In this document: positions 33,653 through 45,597 of the stretch, in pieces
How positions within the stretch are numbered: position 1 is the first letter of the stretch
How the letters are laid out: each line of letters begins with the position of its first letter
Source: Telopea speciosissima
Taxonomy: Eukaryota; Streptophyta; Magnoliopsida; Proteales; Proteaceae
Length of the DNA stretch: 64,000 nucleotides
Assembly (NCBI RefSeq): GCF_018873765.1
Contig: NC_057925.1
Coordinates: 4,599,568 to 4,663,567, forward strand
Direction: 5' to 3'
The notes under the pieces: generated by a model
The model's input: only the letters and a program-made list of their open reading frames with translations
Database searches by the model: none
What the model was told of the DNA's origin: nothing
Made by a program: the position numbers and the translations under genes

Positions 33653-35688
33653 TTTTCGATCACCTCTTCAGGGGGAGTGTTCATCTCGGGGTGGTGTAGA
33701 GGGTGAAGAGGTTCCAAAGTTTGTTTCAGCTCCTCTTTTCTCCTCTGTTTCTATTTCTCCTTTTCAGATTGACAAGGGAAAGAAAAGTTCTGTGGATACT
33801 GTTGTTGAGGGGGAGCCTCCTGTGGATAATGTTGTTGAGGGGGAGTCTCCCAGTGCACAGGTGAATAGAGAACAGGGGGAGCTACTGGTGTATATGAAAG
33901 ACAGGAAAAATCCTGCTTCATGGCTTCCTATAAAGAAGACCTGCCAAAACCCTGCTTCGTCTCCTCATCCCGAACTTCCATCCATCGAGACAGGTATACC
34001 TTCTTCTACTTCTATATCCTCAGACTTAGATTCCTATTGCCCACCGCAAGGGCACTAGGGCATGTACTAATCCCATTGCCAAGTTTGTTTCCTATGATTC
34101 TATCTCTCTTATAGGTATAGCCTTTTCTGTGGCTATCTCTTCCATATCTATTCCCAAGAATGTAGCAGAAGCTATGGTAGATCCAAAATGGAGAGAAGCA
34201 ATGAATACAGAGATGTTGGCTCTGGAGAAGAATCACACTTAGGACCTTGTTGAGCTTCCTAAAGGGAGGACCCCTGTTGGATGCAGATTGGTTTTCACGG
34301 TCAAGTTCAAGTCTGATGGTACTGTGGAGAGGTATAAGGTAAGACTGGTCGCTAAGGGTTATACACAGGTGTATGGCATTGACTATCAGGAGACCTTTGC
34401 CCCAGTAGCCAAGCACAACTCCATCCGTGTACTTCTCTCAGTGGCTGCAAATCTTGATTGGCCATTGTACCAACTTGATGTGAAGAATGCATTCTTACAT
34501 GGTGACCTAGAAGAAGAGGTGTATATGCATCATCCTCCTGGGTTCAAGCTTACTAGTGATAATGGGAAAGTTTGTCGTCTTAGGAAGGCTCTTTATGGAC
34601 TCAAACAGTCTCCTAAGGCTTGGTTTGAGAGGTTTAGACAAGCCCTCCTACAGAATGGGTATACTTTAAGTCAAGCTGATTACACATTGTTTATACAAAG
34701 GAAGGGCAGTACTACTACAGCTCTCATTGTTTATGTTGATGACATTGTGGTCACAGGAAACAGTGAAGCTGAAATCTCAAAACTTAAGCTTTATTTGGCT
34801 CGGCAGTTTGAGATCAAAGATCTCGGTCCATTGAAGTATTTTTTGGGGATTGAAGTTTCAAGGTCCAAGCAAGGGATTAGTGTTTGCCAAAGGAAGTTTG
34901 TTCTTGATCTACTTACAGAGACAGGTTAGTTAGGGTGCAAACCAATCTCCTCCCCTATTGAGCAGAACCACAGACTGGGGGAAGATTGTGGCGAACCTCT
35001 TATGGATGCTGAAAAATACCAGAGATTAGTTGGCAAGCTAATCTATCTTTCCCTCACCAGACCTGACATAACTTATGTTGTTGGAGTGGTGAGTCAGTTT
35101 ATGCATGCACCCAAGATGGGACATCTTGATGCAGTTTATAGGATCCTCAGGTACCTGAAGTCATGTCCTGGAAAGGGACTTCTCTTCTCTAGGAATGATC
35201 ACTTAAGAATCAAAGTTTATACAGATGCTGATTGGGCCGGGTCTATTTCGGATAGAAGGTCCACTTCTGGATATTGTACCTTTGTTGGGGGAAACTTAGT
35301 CACTTGGAGAAGTAAGAAGCAACGAGTGGTAGCAAGGTCAAGTGCTGACGTAGAGTTTAGAGCCATGGCCCATGGTGTGTGTGAAATCTTGTGGTTGAAG
35401 AAACTTGTTCAAGAATTGGGGTTTGAGACAACTGAGCCTATGAGTCTATACTGCAATAACAAGGCAGCCATCAGTATTGCTCACAATCCGTTTCAACATG
35501 ACCGGACAAAGCATGTTGAGGTTGATAAACACTTTATCAAGGAGAAGATAGAGTCTAAGAGTATTTGTACTCCTTTTATGAAGACAAATGAACAAGTGGC
35601 AGACATATTCACCAAAGGACTTAGTACTCATCAATTCAGTTTTATGTTAGACAAGCTGGGTATGTATGACATATACCACCCAGCTTGA
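33653..35688 (+). pseudogene. C pol, linker-RT-RNase H, broken
   Basis: Resumes right after D with the Ser/Pro-rich linker. RT shows KARLVAKGYTQ-like text, QLDVKNAFLHGDL and the catalytic YVDD (34732-34743). RNase H has YTDADWAGS, ARSSA and KHVEVDKHFI, and ends at 35688. Stops include TAG at 34240-34242 (relatives have TGG) and TAG at 34927-34929. RT and RNase H order after integrase confirms copia. Not functional as it stands. Confidence 0.92.
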
Positions 35689-35695
35689 GGGGGAG

Positions 35696-35922
35696 TGTTA
35701 AGAATAGTTGTTTCAGGGGTATACTTGTACATAAACCCCTTTTTATGTATTCTATGTGTTATTTGTATTAAGCTAAGGGCCTGAGTGTAATTAAATATTC
35801 TTTTCAATATAAGGTTGTTTGTCTCTAGTTGAGAGAGATAACAGATTACACCAAATCGTGTTTGAACTTTGTCTCTCTTGGAGCTTTTCTTCTTTCATCT
35901 CTTTTTACTCTAAAACCTAACA
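35696..35922 (+). repeat. 3' LTR of C
   Basis: 227 bp, four differences from the 5' LTR. Confidence 0.95.
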
Positions 35923-35927
35923 GATTT

Positions 35928-35963
35928 ATCCTTTATACCCTTATTACACCCGATATTATAATA
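35928..35963 (-). repeat. 3' LTR of E, proximal part
   Basis: 36 bp that complete the E LTR after removal of C. The LTR start should read TGTTATAATATCGGG on the minus strand, but its second base is now A. Confidence 0.82.
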
Positions 35964-35970
35964 TTCCCCC

Positions 35971-36627
35971 TCAAGTTGATGCATGGATATCACGCATGCC
36001 CAACTTGCATACAATATGATGAAACGACTTACTACTTAACCCCTTTGTAAAAACATCTGCTAACTGATCTCTAGATTTTACAAAGGGAACATAAATCAGC
36101 CCTTGATCTAGCTTTTCTTTAATGAAATTAAGATCAATCTCAACATGCTTGGTGCGATCATGTTGGACTGGATTATGAGCAATACTAATTGTGGACTTGC
36201 CGTCACAGTAGAGCATTATAGGAAGGGAAACATGAAGGTCTAGGTCTTTCAAGAGGCCTTGAAGCCACATCAACTCACAGACGCCATGAGACAGGGCACA
36301 AAATTCAGCTTCAGCACTGGACCAACCAACAACAACTGCTTCTTACTCCAAGTAACTAGGTTGCCTCCCACAAAGGTGCCATAACCGGTGGTAGATCGCC
36401 AATCATCCAGAGAACTGGCCCAATCAGCATCGGTAAAGACCTCAACTCACAAATGGCCATGAGAAGAGAGAAGGATTCCCTTTCTTGGTGCAAACTTCAA
36501 GTAGCGCAAGATCCGGAACATAGCTTCCAAGTGTGAGGAGTAAGGATCATGCATATACTGGCTTACCAGACTAATAACAAAGGCAACGTCAGGACGAGTA
36601 TTAGATAGCTAAATCAGCTTTCCAACC
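35971..36627 (-). pseudogene. E RNase H fragment
   Basis: The minus strand reads the copia RNase H C-terminal part (DGKSTISIAHNPVQHDRTKH, FTKGLSS), ending in a TGA at 35971-35973 that overlaps the purine tract. Stops and shifts lie between 36274 and 36627. The text breaks in mid-motif at CAACC (36623-36627), where element F entered, and resumes at 47502. Confidence 0.88.
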
Positions 36628-36819
36628 TACTGGTTGTATGGGACAGAATACCGTGGGGGGTATTCTGGTCCTTCTGTTCCCTTCTTATTTTGCTTTGTAT
36701 TGAGTCGGTTATGAGGGACAGAATTGTCCATATAACTTATCTTCTAATAGTATAAATACATTGCTTGGGATCAGCCTTTGATCATCTAAGCCTTATTCCC
36801 TAATTCAGATCTGTTAACA
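36628..36819 (+). repeat. 5' LTR of F
   Basis: 192 bp, ends TCTGTTAACA before the primer site. A TATA-like GTATAAATACA lies near 36749-36759. Confidence 0.92.
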
Positions 36820-37574
36820 TGGCATCAGAGCAGGTTTCGAATTAGGGTAACTCTCCTCTCTTCCATTCTTGATTTCTTCTTCTTCTCCTCTCTTTCATTC
36901 TCAAGTTCTTCTTCCACCCTGGTCCCCTTGTTCTTCATTCTCTCATTAGAGCAGTACTGATGAGGTGATCTACAGATCCAGTTGCTGCCCTCAATCACCT
37001 CATTCATGTTCTTAAATTTCAGAATCGATAGAAGCTTGTATACCTTGCCTGCAAAATTTGAAGCCTTCAAATTTTTGGACTGATTCAACTTTATCTCCCA
37101 AGGGATCTCTCCACATTATTGAAGCTCAAGAACTGCAGCAGATTTATTGGATAAGGTTCTTTCTCTAGCCATACTGAAGACTCTCTCTCCCTATCAATTT
37201 TTGCTCTCATCAGGGTTTTTTTCTAAAACCCTGCAAATATCGATCTTAGGGTTACTATTCTCTACTGATGCTGATTTTTGGAAGGGTGATTCAGCACTAC
37301 TAGAAGGCCACTCGATCCAAGTTTCAGCCCATTCCAATGTGTTTTTGCTTCCATTCTCTCCTACATTGATCTCACCATATTCAGGGTTTTTTCCAAAACC
37401 CTGAAAAAAATTGATCTAGGGGATTGCCCTGGCTGCCGTTGCTGATTTTTGGAGACAATTATTACTATACTTCCAGCAGTCTCTCCTCCAATTTTCAGCC
37501 TTTATCTTGGAGTATTTGTTGGGGTTCTCTTCACAACAGCCCCTCTCTGCGATTTGGGTTTCTCTGCTACAAGT

Positions 37575-40239
37575 ATGGGTGACTCAATCACTTCCACTGC
37601 TACTTCTGATCAGGATGGTCAAGGCAAAACTGATTACCACACTTTTCCTCCTAATCCCATCAAACTGGATGGCTCCAACTATTTGTTATGGGCTCGATCT
37701 GCAGCCTTTGCTATTGTTGGCCGTGGCCTTACTGGCCATATTGATGGCACCAGTGTTATGCCGACTACACCAGGTCCTCTTTAAAGTAGGTGGCTTGCCA
37801 ACAATGGGGTTCTCATGTCACACTTGATTGGTTCTATGACTTCAGACCTTGCACATGGATTTCTTCTCCTTGACACAGCTTCTCAGATTTGGTCTGCTTG
37901 CAAAGAGACATACGGTTAGCTTGGCAATGATGCCCAGGTTTATGAACTCTGGAAAAAAGGTTCTTCACACTACTCAGGGAGAATTATCCATCTCCAAATA
38001 CTATGCTACCCTGCGCAGCCTCTGGCAACAATTGGACCACTTCTCTGATTTCCATCCTACTACAGCTGCTGACATTACTGCCTATAAGAAACATGTGGAC
38101 AAGATCAGGGTCTATTATTTCTTGGCAGGGTTGAATGTGGAGTATGACCAGATTCGTGTTTAAGTGTTGGGTCATTCTCCTTTTCCCACACTTGAACAAT
38201 CTTATGCCCTGGTCTCCTCTGAAGAGAATCGTAGGGCTGCTATGTTACATCCTCCTACCACTGACAGATCAGCCCTCCAGGCTGCTGCACCGACTACTCC
38301 TGCACCTGCTGGAAACCTTTCTCTTGGTGATTCTACTACTGTCACTGTCACTTGTGAGTACTGTCACAAGCCCTACCATACCAAAGAGAAGTGTTGGAAA
38401 CTCCACGGGAAACCAGCTGACTTTAAAGCAAAACGGGCTGCCAAGAAAAAACCAAAGAACAAGGCTCATCACATTGAGACTATTACTACAGCTCCTACTA
38501 CTAACCTTGGTTTATCCCAGGATGATCTACAGGCATTCCTACGTATGCTAAGGACTTCTTCTACATCAGCTCTTGCCAATTCCTCTGCTCCTTCAGGTTC
38601 ATATTTTGCTCGATCAGGTATCCCATTTGGTGGACACTGTGCTTCTGTAGCATCCCATCCTTGGATCATAGATTTTGGTGCTACAGACCACATGACTGGA
38701 TCTTCTAGTTTTTTCCATCGTTATTCTCCCATTTCAGGGAAGGACAAAGTCAGGGTAGCTGATGGTTCCCTTTCCTCCATCTCTGGAAAAGGATCCATTC
38801 ACTGCACCTCTTCCCTTACCTTGTCTTCATTACACATTCCTAATTTTACTACTAATCTTCTTTCCATTAGTAGTCTTACTCGTGACCTTAATTGCAAAGT
38901 AACCTTTTTTCCTTCGCACTATGTTTTTCAGGATCTAGTGACAGGGAAGACAATTGGATGTGGTAAAGTGCAAGGTGGATTGTACCTACTTAATGATGGT
39001 CGTCCTTCTCCACCAACCGTACCTTCTCCACTTCATCAAAATTTACTGGTCTCTTCTGAACTTTACCAATATCACTCTAGATTAGGTCATCCCCCATTAG
39101 GAACTTTGTCTCATTTGTTTCTAGCCTTAGTCAAGGGTTGTAATAAAGATGAATTCTATTGTGAGGCGTGTGTACTGGCCAAACAGACACGTTCAATTTA
39201 TTCTAGTTCTAATAAAAGAAGTTCTTCCCTTTTCCATGTGGTTCATTCTGATGTTTGGGGCCCTAGTCGTAAGACTTCAATTTCTGGACATCGTTAGTTT
39301 ATGTCATTTATAGATTGTCACTCTGAAAACACATAGATATACCTTTTGCACACAAAAAGTAAGGTCTTTTCCTGTTTTCAACATTTCCATAAGATGATCC
39401 AAACTCAATTCCAGGCCACTCTCAAAGTTTTGAGAAGTGACAATGGAGCAGAGTATAAAGGTCACTTTCAAAAATATCTTGCTGACCATAGAATTCTTCA
39501 CTATACTAGTTGTGTTGATACCCCAGCCCAAAACGGTGTGGCCAAAAGGAAGAACCGTCACTTACTAGAAATGGCTAGAGCATTAATGTTTGCTTGACAT
39601 GTTCCCTCCCAATATTAGGGAGATGCTGTTCTCACTGCAGCCTATCTCATTAATCGATTGTCTACTAAGGTCCTTGACTCCCGTAGTCCGGCTGAAGTTT
39701 TGTTTGGGAATTCGTCCTTTGTGGTTTCACCTAAAGTGTTTGGTTGTGTGTGTTATGCTAGGGATACCAGGTCCACTGGCAAGCTTGAACCCCGTGGATT
39801 GCGGTGTATTTTCTTGGGTTATTCTCCAACCCAGAAAGGATATAAGTGTTATCATCTCCCTTCCCGTCGTACTCTAGTCAGTATGGATGTTACCTTCCAT
39901 GAAGGCCTTTCTTATTATTCTTCACCACCTCTTCAGGGGGAGAGTTATAGTGAAGATGTGGATGTGTTTCCTTCCCTTGGGCCTACTATTCTTGAACCTC
40001 CATCACCTTTAGCTGCTACCCCATCACCTTTGGCTGCTGCTCCATCAACTTTAGATAATCCTATACAGGGGGAGACTATGGAAAATGGTGATGGTGAAGC
40101 TCCTACTCAGGGGGAGTTGACTCCAATTTAGAGAACAATTGAGAAATTTCAGAAGAGGATCGACGACTCCAACATTTTAATATGTCACAAAAGATGTTCC
40201 AGAAGAGGGTAGCCTCAATCCACTATAGCTCCAGTATGC
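37575..40239 (+). pseudogene. F gag-protease-integrase, broken
   Basis: Gag starts at ATG 37575 (MGDSITSTATS). It continues with PNPIKLDGSNYLLWARS, a CCHC knuckle near 38355-38400, protease near 38671, and integrase to about 40130. The protease motif reads DFG (38671-38679) instead of DSG, so the catalytic triplet is damaged. Stops in place of expected residues include TAG at 39295-39297, 39334-39336 and 39616-39618 (all for Trp) and TGA at 39595-39597 (for Arg). The sequence is cut at 40239 by K. Confidence 0.9.
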
Positions 40240-40468
40240 TGTTAGGTTTTAGAATGGAAGGAGAAGAGGAGAGAAGAGAGAAGAAGCTCTAGGAGAGCAA
40301 ACACGATGTTGGGGCTTATGTGTTATGTCTCAAACTAGAGACTAACAGGTTTATATTCAAAAGAATGAATAATTACAGAGAGGCCCCTGGCCTTATACAA
40401 ATAACATAAAAAAACATAAAAACATGTGGATATGTACAAATACACCCCTGAAACTACTATTCTTAACA
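40240..40468 (-). repeat. 3' LTR of K
   Basis: 229 bp; on the plus strand TGTTAGGTTTTAG to ATTCTTAACA. Confidence 0.95.
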
Positions 40469-40475
40469 CTCCCCC

Positions 40476-43400
40476 TCAAGTTGGGTGGTATATGTCATAC
40501 ATGCCCAGCTTGTTCAACAAACAATCAAAATGATGAGAGCTAAGGCCTTTGGTGAAGATGTCTGCCACTTGGTTATTTGTCTTCACAAAAGGCGTGCAGA
40601 TTGTCTTTGATTCAATCTTTTCCTTGATAAAATGTCTATCAACCTCAACATGCTTTGTCCTGTCATGCTGCACTGGGTTATGGGCAATACTTATGGCTGC
40701 CTTGTTATCACGATATAAACTCATAGGTTTAACAGTCTCAAATCCCAACTCTTGAACAAGTTTCTTTAACCACAAGATTTCACACACTTCATGAGCCATG
40801 GCTCTAAATTCTGCCTCAGCACTCGATCTAGCCACCACAGGTTGCTTCTTACTTCTCCAAGTAACCAAATTTCCACCAACAAATGTACAATATCCTGAAG
40901 CAGATCTTCGATCAGAAATAGATCCAGCCCAGTCAGCATCAGTGTATGCTTCTATCCTCAAGTGACCATTCCTAGAGAAGAGAAGACCTTTTCCAGGGCA
41001 TGACTTTAAATATCTGAGAATTCTGTAAACTGCATCAAGATGTCCCATTTTGGGTGCATGCATAAACTGACTTACCACTCCAACAGCATAGGCTATGTCA
41101 GGTCGGGTAAGGGAAAGATAGATCAGCTTGCCTACTAATCTCTGATATTTCTCAGCATCTATAAGAGGTTCACCACAATCTTCCCCTAGTTTGTGATTCT
41201 ATTTAATAGGGGAGGAGACTGGTTTACATCCTAAGTATCCTGTCTCTGTAAGCAGATCAAGGACAAACTTCCTTTGACAAACATTGATCCCTTGCTTGGA
41301 TCTTGAAACTTGAATCCCCAGGAAGTACTTCAAAGGACCAAGATCTTTGATCTCAAACTGCCGAGCCAAGTAAAGTTTAAGCTTTGAGATTTCAGCCTCA
41401 CTGTTTCCCGTGACCACAATGTCATCAACATATACAATGAGAGTTGTAATAGTATTGTCCTTCCTTTGTATAAACAAAGTGTGATCGGCTTGACTTTAGG
41501 TGTATCCATTCTATAGGATAGCTTGTCTAAACCTCTCAAACCAAACCTTAGGAGATTGTTTAAGGCCATAAAGAGCCTTCCTAAGACGACACACCTTTCC
41601 ATTGCCACTAGGATGCTTGAACCCAGGAGGAGAGTGCATGTAGACCTCTTCTTCTAAGTCACCATGTAAGAATGCATTCTTTACATCAAGCTGGTATAAT
41701 GGCCAATCAAGATTTGCAGCCATTGAGAGAAGTACCCGAATGGAGTTATGCTTGGCCACTGGAGCAAAGGTTTCCTGATAATCAATGCCATACACCTGTG
41801 TATATCCCTTGGCAACCAGTCTTGCCTTATACCTCTCCAGAGTACCATCAGACTTGAATTTGACTGTGAATACCCATCTGCAACCAACAGGAATTCTCCC
41901 CTGTGGGAGTTCAACAAGATCCCAAGTGTGATTCTTCTCAAGAGCCACCATCTCTGTATTCATTGCTTCTCTCCATTTCGGATCAGCCATAGCCTCTGCT
42001 ACATTCTTAGGAATAGGTATAGAGGAAATAGCCACAGTGAAGGCAACACCTGTAGGAGATAAACTTGGCAATAGGATTAGTACATGCCCGTGTTCCCTTG
42101 CGATGTGCAATGGGGAGATCTAAGTCTGAGGATGTGGAAGTAGAGGAAGGTATACCTGTCTCAATGGATGTAGATCCAGGATGAGGAGACGAAAGGGGGT
42201 TTTGGCAGGTCTTCTTTATGGGAAGCCATGAGGAAGGATTTTGGCTGCCATCCTTCTTTGTATACAACAGTAGCTCCCCCTGTTCTCTGTTCACCGGTGC
42301 ACAAGGCGGCTCCTTCTCAACAATAGCATCTATAGAACTCTCCCCCTCAACAAGAGAATCCACAGAACTTTTTTTTCCTTTGTCAATCTAAAAAGGGGGA
42401 ATAGGAACAAGAGAGGAGAAGGGAAAGGAAACAAACTCAGGAACCTCTTCAATCGCAACACCAAGGGATGAACTCTCCCCCTGAAGAGGTGACTGAAAAT
42501 ACGGAATGGTTTCAAAAAAATGGACATCTTTGGAGAGAAGCCACCGACAGGTAGGAGGGTGATAACATTTGTATCCTTTGGAGGTAGAGGAATACCCAAG
42601 AAAGAGGCACTTCAAGGCCTTAGGGTCCAATTTAGTGCGGGCAGAATTGCTAATATAGACATAGCAAATACAACAAAACACTTTTGGAGGAAGAGAAAAG
42701 GAAGAAGAAAGTGAGGGTAAGACATCAAGAGGGACTCTGAAGTTCAAGACACTGGAGGGCATATGATTAATAAGAAAGACAGCAGTGAGTCAGGCATTGG
42801 ACCAAAAAGTTTTTGGAACATGCATTGTAAACCAAAGAGACTGAGCCACTTCCAACAGGTGGCGATTTTTTCGCTCAGCAACCCCATTTTGTTGGGGGGT
42901 ATCAACACAAGCCACCTGATGGACAATGCCATGGTCAGAAAAAAAGGTTTCCAAACCACCATACGTATACTCTCCACCTTTATCGGAACTGACAATCTGA
43001 ATACAAGTTTGAAACTGAGTAAACACCAACTCATAAAAAATTTTAAACGCGGCATAGACATCACTCTTTTGTTTCAAGAGATAAACCCAAGTAACCCGAG
43101 AGAAATCATCAATGAAAGAGACAAAGTAGCGGAAGCCACGTAAAGAAGTAACTGAGGAAGGACCCCAAACATCAGTGTGAACAATGTGAAAAGGTGAAGT
43201 AGATTTATTGCTAGTAGATGGATAAATTATCTTACAACTTTTTGCAAAAAGACAAGGTTCACAATGGAACACATGATTGACAGGAAAAGAGGTAAATAAA
43301 TGTGGCAACAGTTTCCTCATAACAGAAAAAGAGGGGTGTCCCAAACGACAATGCCAAAGCAAAATATCCTCCTGTGTACGTCCGCCATCTTGCCCACACA

Positions 43401-44841
43401 CGTAAGATTGAGCTTTCGCAACAGGGGAAGCACAAGTGTCCAAAACATATAAGCCATCTGCTTCACGTCCACTGCCAATCACCCTCTTCGTCACCAAATC
43501 CTGAAAGAGACAATGGGTAGGAAAGAAGGTGACAAAACAGTTTAAAAATTTAGTCAATTGGCTAACTGAAAGAAGATTAGTAGCAAAGTTGGGAACATGA
43601 AAGACAGATTTCAAAGGGATAAGTGGAGTGACTTGGACATCTCCCTTACCCGAAATGGAAGAAAGGGAGCCATCAGCAATTTTTACCTTGTCTTTCCCAG
43701 AGCAAATAAAGTAAGAATTATAAAGTTGAGACCTACCCAGTCATATAATCTGTGACTCCGGAGTCAATGACCCAGGGCGTGGTACCAGAAGAGGAAGAGA
43801 CCTGTAGAGCAGTGGAAGTAGTGGTAGCAGTAGAGGAGGAACCATCCAAGTGGGCTACAATTCGGCAAAATACAGCTATGTCTTCTTTGGAGAGAGAGGA
43901 TGGATCAGGCTCATGAACTCCAACGTGGGCCTTAGGCCTATTCTTCTTCTGTCCTTTCTGTCCCCCTGATGAAGTAGAGGATGGTTTCCCATGAAGATCC
44001 CAACAAAACTCCTTCCTATGTCCAGACTTGCCACAATAGTCACAGGAGAATCGACCCCTACCAGACCCCTTGGTGAGGGGAGTACGATCCTGAGGAGTGG
44101 AAGAAATAAGGGCAGAGCGCTCAACGGTGGGAGTGGTCTCCATAGCACCCCTACGGGTCTCCTCACTCTGTAGATAACCACACACTTCCTTCAGGGAGGG
44201 GAGACTTGGTCGGCCAAGGATCTGGACCCGTAAAGGTTCAAATTTAGGATTAAGACCTCCAAGGAGGAACAGGACCCTCTCCTTCTCAAACAGCCGATGC
44301 ACTTTAGGCTCATCAACAGGGTACAACTGGAGATCTCTATAATGATCATACTCCTCCCACAGTCCTACGACCAGACTATAGTATTCAGAGATACTTTTGT
44401 CACCCTGGCGCAGGCTAACAATCTGTTGGAGAAGTTGATAAACCTTGGTAGAGTCTCCCACTCTATCAAAAATACAAAATTTCTTTGGCAATCTCCTTGC
44501 TCATAAACCTTCTTCCAACCTCCGGCTTCATTGAAAAAATAAGCCAAGTCATCACAAGGGAGTTCTCTGTTTCCCATTTGGAGTAACTTGGATCAATGGA
44601 GGGGGAAGCCTTGAAGCTCCTAGATATGTATCCCAACTTTCCTCTACTCCGAAGAATGAGTTTCATAGACCGTGACCAATCCAAGTAATTATGATTGTCA
44701 AGCTTGACAATGGGGAGCTGAACATTGGGATTCTCATATGAAGGTGAAGGGATTAAAGGCAAGCTCGCAATGATGGGAAACTCGGATGTCTCGAGATATT
44801 TCGAGATGGAGGGATGATCGTGTCTCCATTTTTTCACCCAT
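40476..44841 (-). pseudogene. K gag-pol, broken but nearly complete
   Basis: The minus-strand ATG at 44841 opens gag (MGEKMETRSS), which soon stops. Gag text resumes near 44750 with NPNVQLPIVKLDN. The CCHC knuckle is near 44045-44005. Protease reads WVIDSGVTDYMTG near 43775-43737; the DSG triplet is intact, but the usual A and H after it are V and Y. Integrase spans 43614-42790. RT has the catalytic YVDD at 41432-41421. RNase H ends at 40476. At least six frame breaks separate these pieces. All domains are represented, but no intact polyprotein is encoded. Confidence 0.92.
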
Positions 44842-45363
44842 TGTGACTTCAAAGCAAACAGTTGGGAACCAAACAACAGCACCACAAGTAACCACAGTGG
44901 GTTCTCAAGAGACAGCAGCAAAAAACAGATACAAATCGGGACAGAAAACCTTGAAATAGCTTGTAGAACTTTAAACAATCATCAAACAACAGTGGAGCAA
45001 AGAAGAAGAACCTTCCTAACCAAAAAACGACAGGGTATAGCCCAAAAAAACTCCCAAACCAAGCTCTATTGAAGAGCTCTTTCGAATCAGTCCCTCTGGC
45101 TGGCAGAAAAAGTTGCAGAAATGGCCTGGCCGAGATGTAGTTCTAATCCTTAGGAGCTTCCAAGATGCTTGAGAGGATACAAGGGAAAGAAAGAGCACGT
45201 CCAAACGAAACTAGAGCAACTGGTCACTCATCATTCAGGTTGCAAACAAGAGAGAAATCGATCTGAGAAGGAAGGCTAGGTTTTCCTTCAAAGGAACTGT
45301 TCTTCACCTTCCAAACAGCCTTCTACCACCTTCAAAATCTAGGAGCAAGATGCTCTGATACCA

Positions 45364-45592
45364 TGTTAGGTTTTAGAATGGAAGGAGAAGAGGAGAGAAG
45401 AGAGAAGAAGCTCTAGGAGAGCAAACACGATGTTGGGGATTATGTGTTATGTCTCAAACTAGAGACTAACAGGTTTATATTCAAAAGAATGAATAATTAC
45501 AGAGAGGCCCCTAGCCTTATACAAATAACATAAAAAAACATAAAAACATGTGGATATGTACAAATATACCCCTGAAACTACTATTCTTAACA
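45364..45592 (-). repeat. 5' LTR of K
   Basis: 229 bp; three differences from 40240-40468. Confidence 0.95.
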
Positions 45593-45597
45593 TACGC

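Larger units (their letters stand above)
27549..35922 (+). mobile_element. Copia element C, inserted in the 3' LTR of E
   Basis: Both LTRs are 227 bp (27549-27775 and 35696-35922), beginning TGTTAAGAATAG and ending AAACCTAACA, with four differences by eye (about 98% identical). The target duplication GATTT is perfect (27544-27548 and 35923-35927). The primer site TGGTATTAAAGC is at 27776-27787, a weakened match to initiator tRNA-Met. The purine tract GAGGGGGAG directly precedes the 3' LTR. The 3-kb insertion D lies between integrase and RT. Without D the element is about 5.4 kb. Confidence 0.95.
40240..45592 (-). mobile_element. Copia element K, inserted in F
   Basis: Minus-strand element of 5,353 bp. 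LTRs of 229 bp (3' LTR 40240-40468, 5' LTR 45364-45592) differ at three sites (about 98.7%). The target duplication is TATGC (40235-40239) and TACGC (45593-45597), one mismatch. The primer-site complement GCTCTGATACCA is at 45352-45363, and the purine tract complement CTCCCCCTCAAG follows 40468. The LTR and protein text are of the same family as C, in opposite orientation. It is the most recent element by LTR identity. Confidence 0.95.
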
